The translations under genes and the position numbers were made by a program. From Aureobasidium sp. EXF-3400 (Eukaryota; Ascomycota; Dothideomycetes; Dothideales; Saccotheciaceae), in NCBI GenBank assembly GCA_024195585.1, contig SWBL01000315.1, forward strand, positions 1-60,638: a stretch of 60,638 nt of DNA, written 5' to 3'. Positions 20,714 through 30,530 of this stretch are shown here, piece after piece (the stretch's first letter is position 1; the number at the start of each line of letters is the position of its first letter). A model generated the notes under the pieces. It was not told the DNA's origin. It worked only from the letters and a program-made list of their open reading frames with translations, and did not search any database.

Positions 20714-21349
20714 AAAGCAAATGTCTCCCAACCCTGCAAGCGTACTCCGAGGCCCGCCAACTGTTTCTCCACATCTTCCTTGATTTGTCGATACGACCTG
20801 CCCGTCGAAGCACTGTCATACGTGGAGTGTGCCCCTTGAAGCAGTGTAATGTTCGAGGCATCGAAGCCAGACGCGATAGCCCCCAGGATGGAAGCCCGTA
20901 CGCAGAAATCAGTCTGCAATTCCACAAAGACAAGATGCTCGACACCCTGCGCACGAAGAGAGGTCGATAGGTCTGGATTCGACTCAAACATATCGCCTAG
21001 GCAGATTTCAGATTCGATGATTAACGCCACTGTCAGGTTTATACATACCGACATCCTTGGAGATCAATCTCTCGGTCTCGACAGCTTGGAGCGGCGGGAA
21101 CAAAAGCTTCCAGGTTGCTTTGCCTCGATATAGAGGGTCTTCTGGATCTTTGTCGTCATGTTGGATGAACAGGATCTCAACGCTATTTTTGCTTCCTTGA
21201 CTGCTGCTTCTGATCTCGTTGTGTAGGCGAGCAAGACGCACAATGGAGCTGATAGCGTGTGTGATATCGCTCGCGTCGGAGACACCATAGGTCGAGTTCG
21301 CTATTCCATCTTGCACATCCACGACAACTAGCGCTGTTTGAGAAGCCAT
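20710..21349 (-). CDS. Isochorismatase-like cysteine hydrolase
   Basis: Two exons, 21349-21049 and 20996-20710, are joined by a 52-nt intron (GTATGT...CTAG), giving about 195 aa. The triad of the isochorismatase-like fold is visible: Asp in LVVVDVQDG, Lys in YRGKATW and Cys in LQTDFCVRAS. The usual cis-peptide segment just before the cysteine is present (VFVELQTDFCV). The family includes hydrolases of ureidoacrylate, N-carbamoylsarcosine, biuret and nicotinamide. Placement beside an NCS1 permease and an amidase suggests breakdown of a small nitrogenous compound (inference). It has no stops or frameshifts, unlike those two neighbours. Its stop codon TAA (20712-20710) overlaps the TAG of the permease on the other strand. 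Confidence 0.85.
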
Positions 21350-21557
21350 GTTAATCTGTTGGCGAGAAAGAAGTAGCGAAGGTGTGGTCTAGAGAATCCG
21401 GGTCGGAAACTTTTGACTACTCACGATGAGTCATCGTCGGGTTCGATAGACCCGAAACCAAACGTCGCCTGATCCTGGTAGTAAGCAGTTAATTGCATTC
21501 TGATATTTAATAGCTAATCGCATACTGTTTCGCTGCTACTAGTCTATAGATGATCTG

Positions 21558-22897
21558 TTAATTGGATGAGTTCTGCTGTTCGGCCATTTTCTTCGCTTCC
21601 CCGAACTTCTTTAGTTGCTCTGGGGTTGATCGCTTCAAGAAATTCTCTCTGTTCCTCTTGCTTCGCGCCTCAGCTTCTGCCTTTTGCACCCGGTCCCACT
21701 CGTCTTGAAGCGCTGTAAGTTCTGTCCGACACTTCTCCACGTCAAAATGATCGTAGGGCCACCCGCTCTGCTTGTACACTTCGTAGACCTTCTGCATCAC
21801 GAGTCAGTGGATGTACTTCAGCTTGTCAACAGCAATCACATAGTACTCACTCTTGTCTTCTCTGGCAATGGCCGAAGTTCTGCATTGTCCAGCCGTGGAG
21901 CTGGCTGATACTCAGCTTCCTCAGCATCGTGGCGTAGCCATTCGATCTCGTCATCGGAAATGTCATCATCTGCTTCATCTTCATCTTGTTCTTCGTCATC
22001 ACTTAGCTGCAACTCTTCCAAACCCATCTCATTCTGCTCACCATCGCTCTCGTTCTCAGAGTAGTCGTCATCGGCTTCATGATCCGCATCAAAGTCATCT
22101 TCAAGAGCGAGAAGTGCTGCTTCTTCTGCGAGTGATTGAGCGCGGAAACAAAAGCTAGGGTTTCTATGACGGCAGGGCACAGGCATGTACACTAGGCGCT
22201 TCAGGCGAGTAGATTCCCGGTCAAGGAATGCCTTGAGTGGCAGTGCAGGGTGAGTCTTCCACTTCTCCTCCGGTGCAAGGGCTTCGTATTCGTCGTACGT
22301 CAAATTCGGATGCGCGAAGCCACCACCGTAATTTGGGTAGATGATGATCTGTCCCAACTTTGTATCCAACAGAAGATATTCCGTCGCTTCGTTGTAGCCT
22401 TGCCCGATGTATATGACATGTGGTGGCAGATACTGCGGTTTTGGTTGGTCTGTAGCAGAAGTCCGTGACAGATAGAAGGCGTTTATCGGTTGATCGAAAG
22501 CCACTGCCGTCGAGCTCCAGGTCTGAAAAAGTCATGTTGGTGAGTTGATGTGATAAATGTACGCCATGGGATGGAATTGACAGCAAAGCATAGTATGGTG
22601 TACAGCTCTTTGCCGGGATTACTACAAGGAGATGATAAGGCTCACAATGAAAGCGTGTTCGGCATCATACAACCCAGGCGCTAGAAATGGAAGATGACGA
22701 CTGATTTCAGCAGCTTCGTCTGACCAGCCTTGTTCTCTCAAGTCTTTAGCATGAGTTCCAGGCCAGCCTTCGGCGGGAGGTACTCTCAGGCATTCTGGCG
22801 TCATATGGGGCATTCGACACAACAAAGTATAGTATCTCATCATAGCATCCTGGGCTTCCTGCAGAACGCTTTGGGGACGCCTCGCCGTGGTAGACAT
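21558..22897 (-). CDS. Conserved fungal acidic protein of unknown function
   Basis: Three exons, 22897-22646, 22522-21851 and 21791-21558, with GTGAGC...CAG and GTGAGT...CAG introns, give about 385 aa. Residues 1-85 contain MTPECLRVPPAEGWPG. The middle (LPPHVIYIGQGYNEATEYLLLDTKLGQIIIYP) resembles the strand pattern of SUKH/SMI1-KNR4-like domains, but only weakly. A long acidic low-complexity stretch (DDFDADHEADDDYSENE...) follows and a charged coiled-coil-like tail (VQKAEAEARSKRNRENFLKR) ends it. No signal peptide or membrane segment. The coding style looks ordinary and intact, as for a conserved gene. I do not assign a function. Splice joins were chosen by frame continuity and consensus sites. 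Confidence 0.72.
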
Positions 22898-23133
22898 CTT
22901 AAGTGGAGCGAGAATCGAGATGGAGGGTGTCGGTAGACAGGTAAGAAAGGACGACGTTATGTTTACGAAGATGATCCGATTGCCTCGGTACCTTCCAGAC
23001 CGCATTTCCCGACACGTGACCAATTGGACTCATCGCCGTAGTGGTCGGCCAATTTGGGTGCATTGGTATGAGAAATGGCAAGACTTTGGTGGAGCAGAGA
23101 CTAAATCAATCTTGTTGTAAGATTCCCTAGAGA

Positions 23134-24837
23134 CTAGGCTGTAACAAAATTCAAAGCACCGCTCTTCGCTCTCAATCTTTTCCCACAAAGTTGAAGGGCG
23201 ATGATGATCGCAAACGCTCCAATACAGATGCCAGCTTGGGTACCAAAGCTCACTCTCGTACCACTCGACTGTGCCCATATGACCTGAAAGTAGCTTATGA
23301 TGAATCCACCAGTCGCTATAGCTTGTCAGTATGCCATCTAGCCACATTATGTTCTATGAGAGAGACTTACTCCTAGCAAAGTTGATCAACGCCGAGACCT
23401 CCCCAGAAGCCTCAGGATAGCTGTCCAGGTTGTATGCAACAAGGGCGACCGTGGTGATCATGATACCAAACACATAAAGTCCCCAGAATAGGGACGTCAG
23501 CATATAGTGATAGGCATTTTCGAGCGCAAAGCCAAGTCCGACCAGTCCAGCAATCATGAACGGTGTACTGAGCCAAATAGTGCGCAATCTGACCTCAGGC
23601 TCGAAATGTCCGTTATGTTTTTTGATATACCGCTTCGCAATGCCATCATGAAGCCAGTGGCCGCAGACTTCGCCAAGAATGGCGGCTACGATTGGTGTGA
23701 AATAGAAGAAGCCAATCTGTTTCGGCCCAAAGTTGTACAGTGGAGTCAGGAATATTGCGAGAGTTGTGTTGATGCCGACTACCCAGGCGAATGTGAGGCA
23801 ATAGTAGACAACGGAAAGAAGGACAGTTGGTTTGATAAGGACGCGGATGGTGCGCATGCAGGCTTGTCCAAGAGTATTGCGCAGGTGACGAGAACGGTAT
23901 TGAGATATGCCGACGAGTTGTTCGAGTTGGGTACCTCTGGAAGGCTGATCGGCGGGGTCGATTGAGCGGTCGTAGTATGTTTCTTTCACGAAGAAGATTG
24001 TCAGGACCAGAACGAGGGCATTCTGTTCAGATCAGCTGAACGTCGTGGCTGGTGATCATTGAATTGTGATAACAAACCATAGCGAAGAAGACCCAGAAGG
24101 CGATGGGCCACTTGAGCGTTGTGATGATGAATGCAGTGAGTAGAGGTCCCATGTATGGTGACAGAATAATGAAGGCTGCCCAGATGTTGATCTTGCGAGC
24201 TCTCTCGTGGAAGAAGAACATATCGAAGATGAACATCAGACCACCACCTTGAGCCACAGTGCTGAAGAAGCCGTTCAAGATGCGAGCTGCCATGAAAGAC
24301 TCGAAGGTCGTAGAAGCGGCGCACCATGCTGCGGTGGCGGTCGAAAGAACGAGGAAGTAGAACAAGATTGGAAGACGACCTGCCCATGCTGATAGTATGA
24401 CAGCAACCACGCCTCCAGCTCCAAGCATAAAGACATTGCCGACTTGGGAATGATTGACCGTATCCGGAGAGATCTTCCACTGGCTGAAAGATACTCAGCA
24501 TTAGTCGCGAGCCGTTAGGCAAGAGCACGTCTGAGTAAACTTACGCTGCTTGAGGTAGCAGGGTTACAGCACCTGTAGCACTCCCGTAGTCCGGCAGAAA
24601 TGCAGCAAGACTGACGATGATCAGGATGACATGCTTTCTGGTCTGACTCCAGTTTAACGTGTCCAAAGGAGAATCTGAAGGTTGTGGTATCAAGATCGTA
24701 TGTCCATCTCTCGCAGTCTTTAGATTGCTCCTTGAAGCGCCTTCAATGTCTGCAACATAGCCTTCGGATTCCTTGAGTCCATGAGCGTCAGCGATGTTCT
24801 CTACTGTCATCGCCTGTTTATCGATCTTGGGGTCCAT
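23134..24837 (-). CDS. MFS transporter, DHA1-like drug/small-molecule exporter group
   Basis: Four exons (24837-24545, 24483-24078, 24022-23371, 23315-23134) with 55-61 nt introns give 510 aa. A hydrophilic N-terminus with SPLDTLNWSQTRKH leads into TM1 (VILIIVSLAAFLPDYGSATG). The motif around AGRLPILFYF ends the TM2-3 loop, and AARILNGFFSTVAQGGG matches TM4 of fungal DHA1 proteins. A large central loop precedes TM7. All introns have GTAAGT or GTTTGT-type donors and AG acceptors, and the frame is intact through the final SGALNFVTA. It is on the same strand as, and downstream of, the bZIP pseudogene, a layout common for transporters with pathway regulators. Substrate unknown. It may be a survivor of a decaying cluster. 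Confidence 0.85.
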
Positions 24838-25177
24838 GATGATGTCTGGAAGTGGGTCAAGTTTTGATGCAATCTGCTTGCACAGAGGTTTTGTCCGACT
24901 GGATGACTACTCTTATCAGGATCTCCAGTGCGGGGTCATCGGAAACACATGGGTCTCCAGCCGCCTCTTCCGGTGTGATCTTCCGATTTTCCGGTCTCCG
25001 GTCGAGCTATATGTACTGTGTACTTCCGAGCTGAAGCTGTTGCTTTCTGGGCATAAATCTTGCGCTCGCTCTGACTGTCTTGCGCGCTGGGTAGCAGTTG
25101 CTGGAGCGCTCAAGCAGCCATCAAACGCCTGAACATGGGACAGCGAGTAAACTATTCATTACTTTCCTCGACATCGA

Positions 25178-26306
25178 CTATCCGAGATAGCTTTTGAGAG
25201 TTTTCGCGAATGCATTCTGGTTGGCAACAGCACCAAAACTGGTGACAACCGCATTAGCAAAGCCTGCCTGGAGCATGGAAGGACACTCACCCATAACATC
25301 GGATCAATTGGGAGAGCTGCAACCCCAGTTTTCGGAATCTCGCCTCGTCGCAGGTTTGGAAGCCCGGATGATTCTTAATCTGCTGCCACATCTGGACAGG
25401 CGTAACTTCCTGCCAAGGGCTTAGATCCGGACTGAGAGCTAGTAGACTGTCCAATTCAGTCTGCGGTACACGCCAATTGGAGAACGACTCATCAGCGAGG
25501 TCGTCGTCCTTGTGGGCAAGCAGATGGTACTGGAGCTAAAAACTATGGTTACAAGGTTCGAAGTAGTCAGGCGACACCGAGGTAATGTGTTCGAAGCAAG
25601 GTTGTTCAAGCCTGTGATTCCTGGTCAATGGTGTTCTATAACCTAATCACTCAAAAATTCTTCCGCACGCGAGCATGAAGTTTGTTCCAAGTTGAGAGAG
25701 CTCAAGCTTGCCGATGAGGGGGCTTTTAGCTAAGAAAGCGGTGCATCCAAGAGGTACATCTTGAGCTTGTGCAGCCCCAAACAGTGCCGAGTCATTGAGT
25801 TGAACATCCAATCTTTGATTGCCGTGCGATGTGTTCAAGACCTGGACCCACGCTTTTGAGTCTTCTGGCAGCTATGACTCGGATGATGGCGTATATGGAG
25901 AAGCTCTCAACCGGTTCAATTCAGCTTCCATGCATGTAGCTCTCTTCTCGAGGTTCGCAAAATCTGCTTAAAGCTCTGTGAACTTTGCTTCGAGAGCTAA
26001 CACGTAGTGCTCCTTCTTGCTTCGATGTTTTCTATGAGCTTATTAGCGCTATCTTGCCAGAGAGTGAGAGTATGAGCAGTACTTCTGAGCGGCTCAGACC
26101 TGCTTCCTTCGCTTTTGGTACTTGGCTTCCTCAGCCGACAGTTCTTTCTCGGCGACTTTTGTTTCGAGTCCTTGAGATAATCGTTAGCCCTGTGCACCAA
26201 CGTCAATGTGGTTCGCTATACTCTTGGACTTACCATTTTTCCCAAAAGGACTGTTCAGAAACTGCTTGGCGTTGCTCCATACATTGGGTCGGTAGTCGTT
26301 CGACAT
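25178..26306 (-). pseudogene. bZIP transcription factor gene with five in-frame stops and intact introns
   Basis: Four exons reassemble in one frame: 26306-26234, 26170-26083, 26031-25291 and 25238-25178, with introns of 63, 51 and 52 nt bearing GTAAGT/GTACTG/GTGAGT donors and CTAAC or CTAAT branch sites. Exon 1 gives MSNDYRPNVWSNAKQFLNS. The basic region reads KRRKQV(stop)AAQKKHRSKKEHYV, like the fungal QVRxAQRTHRxRKExY subclass, followed by a zipper (LEAKFTEL...LEKRATCMEAELNRLR). The C-terminus has the family TPVQMWQQIKNHPGF...LIRCYGFGAV segment. Stops: TGA 26096-26094, TAA 25970-25968, TAG 25874-25872, TGA 25649-25647, TAG 25538-25536. No frameshift is seen in about 320 codons. Two TGA stops replace likely CGA. 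It was probably a local regulator, now dead. Confidence 0.8.
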
Positions 26307-27232
26307 CTTTGTTTGTTCTTCGAGATGTTACTTCGGGACGAGAGCAGTTGGATGACCAAAGGAGTATTGCTGACAGATGGATAGTAGCAGAACATGATAC
26401 TGATGGGAGGCTTTTATGGACCTGATGTCAGACACTTCGATATACAGCGCGGGGGACTACAGGGTCCAGATGTGGGGTATGTCATAGCCGGAGTACGGAG
26501 AGGTTCCGAGAAGGATTCAAGGGACGCGTCGTTATGGTTCACACGTGTTTTGAGCGATTAAAAGATTGAGTCTGATAAGAGTGTATCGTCAGGTCTGATT
26601 CGAGGACGAGAAGGATTTGACTCCTCTGACCGAAGTTGTGCACACGGGATGTTTATGGGTTTACTCACGATCCTGAGCTACCACGCAAAAGCCATGTCGA
26701 CGGATTGGGGATTCCGAAATCCAACGCAAAGTGCTCAAGTATGTCGATGTGTCCTTTGCGCCTGCTGTAACCCGAAAACAAGAATAGCCAAAGATCAACT
26801 CGAAGCTTGTCTCAACCTAAACCGATCCCAAATTAGAACGTTCATCAGTCGAAGGAGGCGGCATTTTAGGCAGCAGTCAGGCTTATCAGAGATCTAGCCT
26901 GGACACAGACGGCAACACATCAACCAGTCCGTCAATGGTTCAGGGCGTCCGATGAATAGAGGATCAAGCTACAAATTGACTGTTCATTACGTAGTGCCCA
27001 TGTGAATGTCAACATACCAAGGTAACGAAATTCGCAAGATGCTGGATAAACTTTGGATACAATCTACATTACTACTGCATAGGAAAACGATCCCTTGCAC
27101 AGCTCTTCCATAAAATCCCATAATCGAACACACAACTGACTCTGATGAGCGACAAGTGCTCATCAATGTACGAAATACAGATCCTGATCACGAGAGATGA
27201 TTTAAACCTCTGTGTAAGGTCTGACCGCCACA
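26307..27232. other. Intergenic stretch, no gene recognised
   Basis: Short ORFs only (the longest is 82 codons at 26649-26897, plus strand) and no motif or signal peptide was seen. It separates the nonsense-containing block on the left from the intact block on the right, and its composition is ordinary. Confidence 0.4.
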
Positions 27233-28543
27233 TCACATCCACCACTTGCCGTACTCTGCCAGACCTTGAGCGTTCGCGGTAGCACCTGAGATGGCAATGT
27301 TCTGGATTTGCTTGGCGCTCTTGGGTCCTCCGCTGATGTCAATCATGCAAATACTGGCCGGAGTGGTACCGTTACCGGCCGACAGGAGCCATATCTTACG
27401 GTCTAGGATGCGAAAGTCTGTCATGCCGGAGTTTCCGTTGGGAAGGTAGTATTCGTTGACGATCGCGCCGGAAGTCAAGTTGGTTTCCACCAGACGGTTG
27501 ATGGTCGGATCGGTGACAAACCCAGTGCCGGTGAAGGTCGACACTTCGGCCCAGCATGTCGCTCCCTGTCCAGAGATGTTTGTCTTGGCTAACGGCTCAG
27601 CGGTCAAGTTATTTAAGTCCAACACTACGGCACCAAAGTTTGCCTGACTAGACAGGACAAGGTTGTTACTCCAAGGGATCACGGCCGATCCAAACTCAAC
27701 GGACAAATCAGGAGGCATGTACTGCTCGCCTTTTTGAGAAAGATCTCCGTTTCGAAGTACCGAATACTTCTGAACAAATCCGGAAATGTCTTTACCGTTA
27801 CCCTTTGCGAAAACAATGACCTCAGACTCATCCCAATTGAAGATAATGTCCCCCACTGCAGGGATTGGACCAGTGGGAGGATTTTGTGTCTGGCCGACAT
27901 TGAACTGACGCAGCTCATCGAACTCGCCCAGTCCCCGCGTCGAATCAAATGAGGCGCAACTGACACCAGCGTTGATGCCAGTATTAGCCACGCATACCAG
28001 CTTGTGCTTCATCGAAACTGCTACGGAGACAGGAAAATCGCCCATGGAGCTCTTGCGACCAAGAAGTGTTGGCTTCATGGGGTTCCAAGGGCTGATGGCA
28101 AACATTGAGACAGAGTTCGAGCCAGCATTGACGTTGAACAGGTACTGGAAGATGTTAGCATTATTATCATGAACTGTCAGTACTACTGGACAACATACAT
28201 CTCCCGCGACAACAACTGAGTCCGCGCTAGAAAGAGCATCAGGCTGATCGGGTTTGCCTGTCCTCGGGTTGACCAGGTTTCCTCCATCACCACCAGTAGC
28301 AGTAAGTATAGAGCCAGAATAAAGACTGCCATTGGCTGAGACCGCCATTGCGATGATAGAATTGGGAACAACGTTCGTCATGGTGTAGACCACCTTTCGG
28401 TTCGCGAAGCCGGAATCGCAAACCATGCCGGGCAACAGCCAGGGGAACACGATCTCTACAACCTCAGTACGAGGTATGACACTGGCCTGAGACGCGACTG
28501 CAATAGCTAGAATAGCCATAAGGATCATTGAAACTTGATGCAT
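27233..28543 (-). CDS. Secreted beta-propeller (3-carboxymuconate-cyclase-like) protein
   Basis: The frame is open from 28669, but the ATG at 28543 is chosen as it begins a signal peptide (MHQVSMILMAILAIAVASQA). An in-frame 54-nt intron is likely at 28198-28145 (GTATGT donor, TGCTAACA branch, CCAG acceptor). It joins VVAGD to YLFNVNAGSNSVSMFAI, a strong family motif, and leaves about 418 aa. Propeller-blade strings such as VSVAVSMKHKLVCVANTG follow. The fold is that of lactonase/3-carboxy-cis,cis-muconate-cyclase-like proteins, but fungal secreted members have not been assigned an activity I can name with confidence. Several N-glycosylation sequons fit secretion. A TATATAAG box lies at 28668-28675. 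Confidence 0.78.
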   Translation of the reverse strand: MHQVSMILMAILAIAVASQASVIPRTEVVEIVFPWLLPGMVCDSGFANRKVVYTMTNVVPNSIIAMAVSANGSLYSGSILTATGGDGGNLVNPRTGKPDQPDALSSADSVVVAGDVCCPVVLTVHDNNANIFQYLFNVNAGSNSVSMFAISPWNPMKPTLLGRKSSMGDFPVSVAVSMKHKLVCVANTGINAGVSCASFDSTRGLGEFDELRQFNVGQTQNPPTGPIPAVGDIIFNWDESEVIVFAKGNGKDISGFVQKYSVLRNGDLSQKGEQYMPPDLSVEFGSAVIPWSNNLVLSSQANFGAVVLDLNNLTAEPLAKTNISGQGATCWAEVSTFTGTGFVTDPTINRLVETNLTSGAIVNEYYLPNGNSGMTDFRILDRKIWLLSAGNGTTPASICMIDISGGPKSAKQIQNIAISGATANAQGLAEYGKWWM

Positions 28544-28665
28544 GTTGAGTGGATGGGGGTGGGTCGAGTCGTTGCAAGATACTGGTTGGTTGTTGGAAGC
28601 GATGCGGTTTGATACGATGCCAGCAGATGGCTTTCCAGTCTTCTTCGAGCATGGTCTTATATAAG

Positions 28666-28675
28666 GCATTCCAGC
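28666..28675 (-). promoter_or_regulatory. TATA box upstream of the secreted beta-propeller gene
   Basis: CTTATATAAG, a perfect palindrome, lies about 125 bp upstream of the chosen ATG at 28543 on the minus strand. This supports 28543, not the ATG at 28669, as start, since the longer frame would start inside this element. Confidence 0.55.
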
Positions 28676-29535
28676 TCCACTGGTCGTATGCGGTCGCTAT
28701 CATAGCTTGGTGCATGGCATTCGAGAGAGTCATTGATTCCATAAACCGAGAAGGACGTTGCGCCACGTGAGACTACGTGTTTGTTGAATGCGTCGCACGT
28801 CTTTGACAAGCACATTGCTTCCATAATCCAAGGCTCCTCGGGATAAGGTTCGACCGATCCGTGCTTGCAGGCAGGCCTTTACGGAAACTGTGGGGATGAT
28901 TAGGGAAACATATTTTCCAATTACCGCAGGGTCCGTAGGATTTCTCGACTTCGCGTAAGCTGTGAACAAGATCATGGAATCTTGCTTACAGAATTGTTTC
29001 CGATCAGCTCTGAGGAGATAGTAAGAGCGATCAGCTCCCCAAAGTCTCAGAAAGCACCTCACAGAAAAGGTTTCAGCTCTAAGTTGCTCGCACCCATCGG
29101 AGAACCTCACAGCGAAGCATCACTATGCCTCGAATGAAATTGGATGAATGCGCGCACCATTCAGACGAAGACTGTTGATGCAGTGAGGACGTGAATTAAA
29201 TCTGTAGCCTCATCACATGCGGAAGGAGCGACTGTAAGGCGGATGACCCTTCAGCGCTGACTGTTTGATTGCAGGTCGAGCGATGTTGTGTCCATCATTT
29301 CAGCAAGCATGCCATTCACAAAGTGTCATCCGATGGACAGGGAGTCTTGTGGAAGCGGTGGAAGAACCCTAGACTCAACCAACACCTCGGCTTGACCCCG
29401 CAAATATTCATCGGCTGCATGTGATATGTATAGTCATCATCACACAACGACATCTTCAGAACTTTCAAAAGTTGCAAAAGTAGATATTGCTCCTTGATTG
29501 CTAAATCACCAATCGAGTTGGACCCCATCTTGACA
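28676..29535. other. Intergenic stretch upstream of the SDR gene
   Basis: No gene is recognised. A CCTCGG hexamer occurs at 29385-29390, about 150 bp upstream of the SDR start codon. CCTCGG is the core bound by the fungal fatty-acid regulators FarA/FarB and CTF1, but a single hexamer is weak evidence. Confidence 0.35.
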
Positions 29536-30324
29536 ATGTCCCTGAACATTTCCAAAAGTCCAGTCATCGCCGTCGTCGGCGCCGGCCCAGGCATAGGCGA
29601 AGCTGTCGCTCGTCGCTTTGCAGTCGGAGGCTTCGTTGTTGCATTGCTCGCCCGCACAGAGGAAGTGCTCAAAGCTATGGCAGAAGGAATAGACAAAGAC
29701 GTAGGCGATGGCACTGCGCGCTACTACATCACAGACCTACGCGTCGAGGATACTGTCATTTCCAGTTTCGAGAAAATTCGTGCAGAGTTAGGACCTGTAC
29801 ACGTTCTTGTTTACAACGCTGGCGCTCGCCGGGTGAACGGTCGCTCTATCCTTGACACCACAACAGAAGAATTTACAAACTTCATCAAGATCAACCTGTT
29901 CGGCGCTTTTTGGTCTAGCAAATGCAATCTTCCCGATATGCTCGCGGCTGGCAAGGGTACAATTCTTTTCACAAGCGCCACGGGTGCACTGCGTGGGATG
30001 CCTGGGCTCGCCAGTTTCTCTCCCGGCAAGTTCGGATTACGATCGTTATGCCAGATTCTCACGCGAGAGTATCAAAGCAAAGGCATCCATTCTGTCAACA
30101 TCATCGTTGACGGGCCAGTCGATGGAAAGCTCATTGGGGGTGTCAGCAGAAGAAAGTGGCAGAGGGCAGGCGATGAAGAGAAGCTGCAGGATCCAGAGTC
30201 TTACTTGTTACAGCCCACTGACTTGGCTCACACGTACTGGTTCTTGCACACACAGCCTAGGAGTACCTGGACACAAGAACTAGATGTTCGGGCAATGAAG
30301 GAGACTTTGTTTACAAAGCTGTAG
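29536..30324 (+). CDS. Short-chain dehydrogenase/reductase with an altered active site
   Basis: The frame is open from 29494; the ATG at 29536 (MSLNISKSPVIAVVGAG) sits right before the Rossmann fold and gives 262 aa. The nucleotide site GAGPGIG and YNAGARR (NNAG-like) are clear. The usual YxxxK is FSPGK here: the catalytic Tyr is Phe while Lys is kept, and the Ser (FTSATGALRG) is present. A group of SDR-like proteins has this change, and their activity is uncertain. The C-terminus ends TKL, which resembles a weak PTS1 peroxisomal signal. It is convergent with the acyl-CoA ligase gene (206 bp apart). The ORF is intact with no intron. Confidence 0.82.
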   Translation: MSLNISKSPVIAVVGAGPGIGEAVARRFAVGGFVVALLARTEEVLKAMAEGIDKDVGDGTARYYITDLRVEDTVISSFEKIRAELGPVHVLVYNAGARRVNGRSILDTTTEEFTNFIKINLFGAFWSSKCNLPDMLAAGKGTILFTSATGALRGMPGLASFSPGKFGLRSLCQILTREYQSKGIHSVNIIVDGPVDGKLIGGVSRRKWQRAGDEEKLQDPESYLLQPTDLAHTYWFLHTQPRSTWTQELDVRAMKETLFTKL

Positions 30325-30530
30325 TCTGTTTTGCTCTTGTCGTACTTATCCTGTGTCAGGTCCGACGTACCAGCTCTACTCGCTCAACACAGATAGCTCA
30401 ATGTATCCACAGACTCTTTTCGACTCGCTAGTGGCTCAATCTTTGGTACAGTGTGAAGCTTAGAAGACTCGAAGCTGCATTCTTATCAAGCTGTCGACAA
30501 ACATCAGGATGGCTGTATCTGGCAGATTCA

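Noticed and set aside
4295..26306. Programmed stop-codon readthrough explaining the many in-frame stops
   Set aside because: The known fungal readthrough context is TGA CTA; the stops here are mostly TAG/TAA with varied following codons.
26649..26897. 82-codon plus-strand ORF in the spacer before the propeller gene
   Set aside because: No family features or splice continuity; likely chance.
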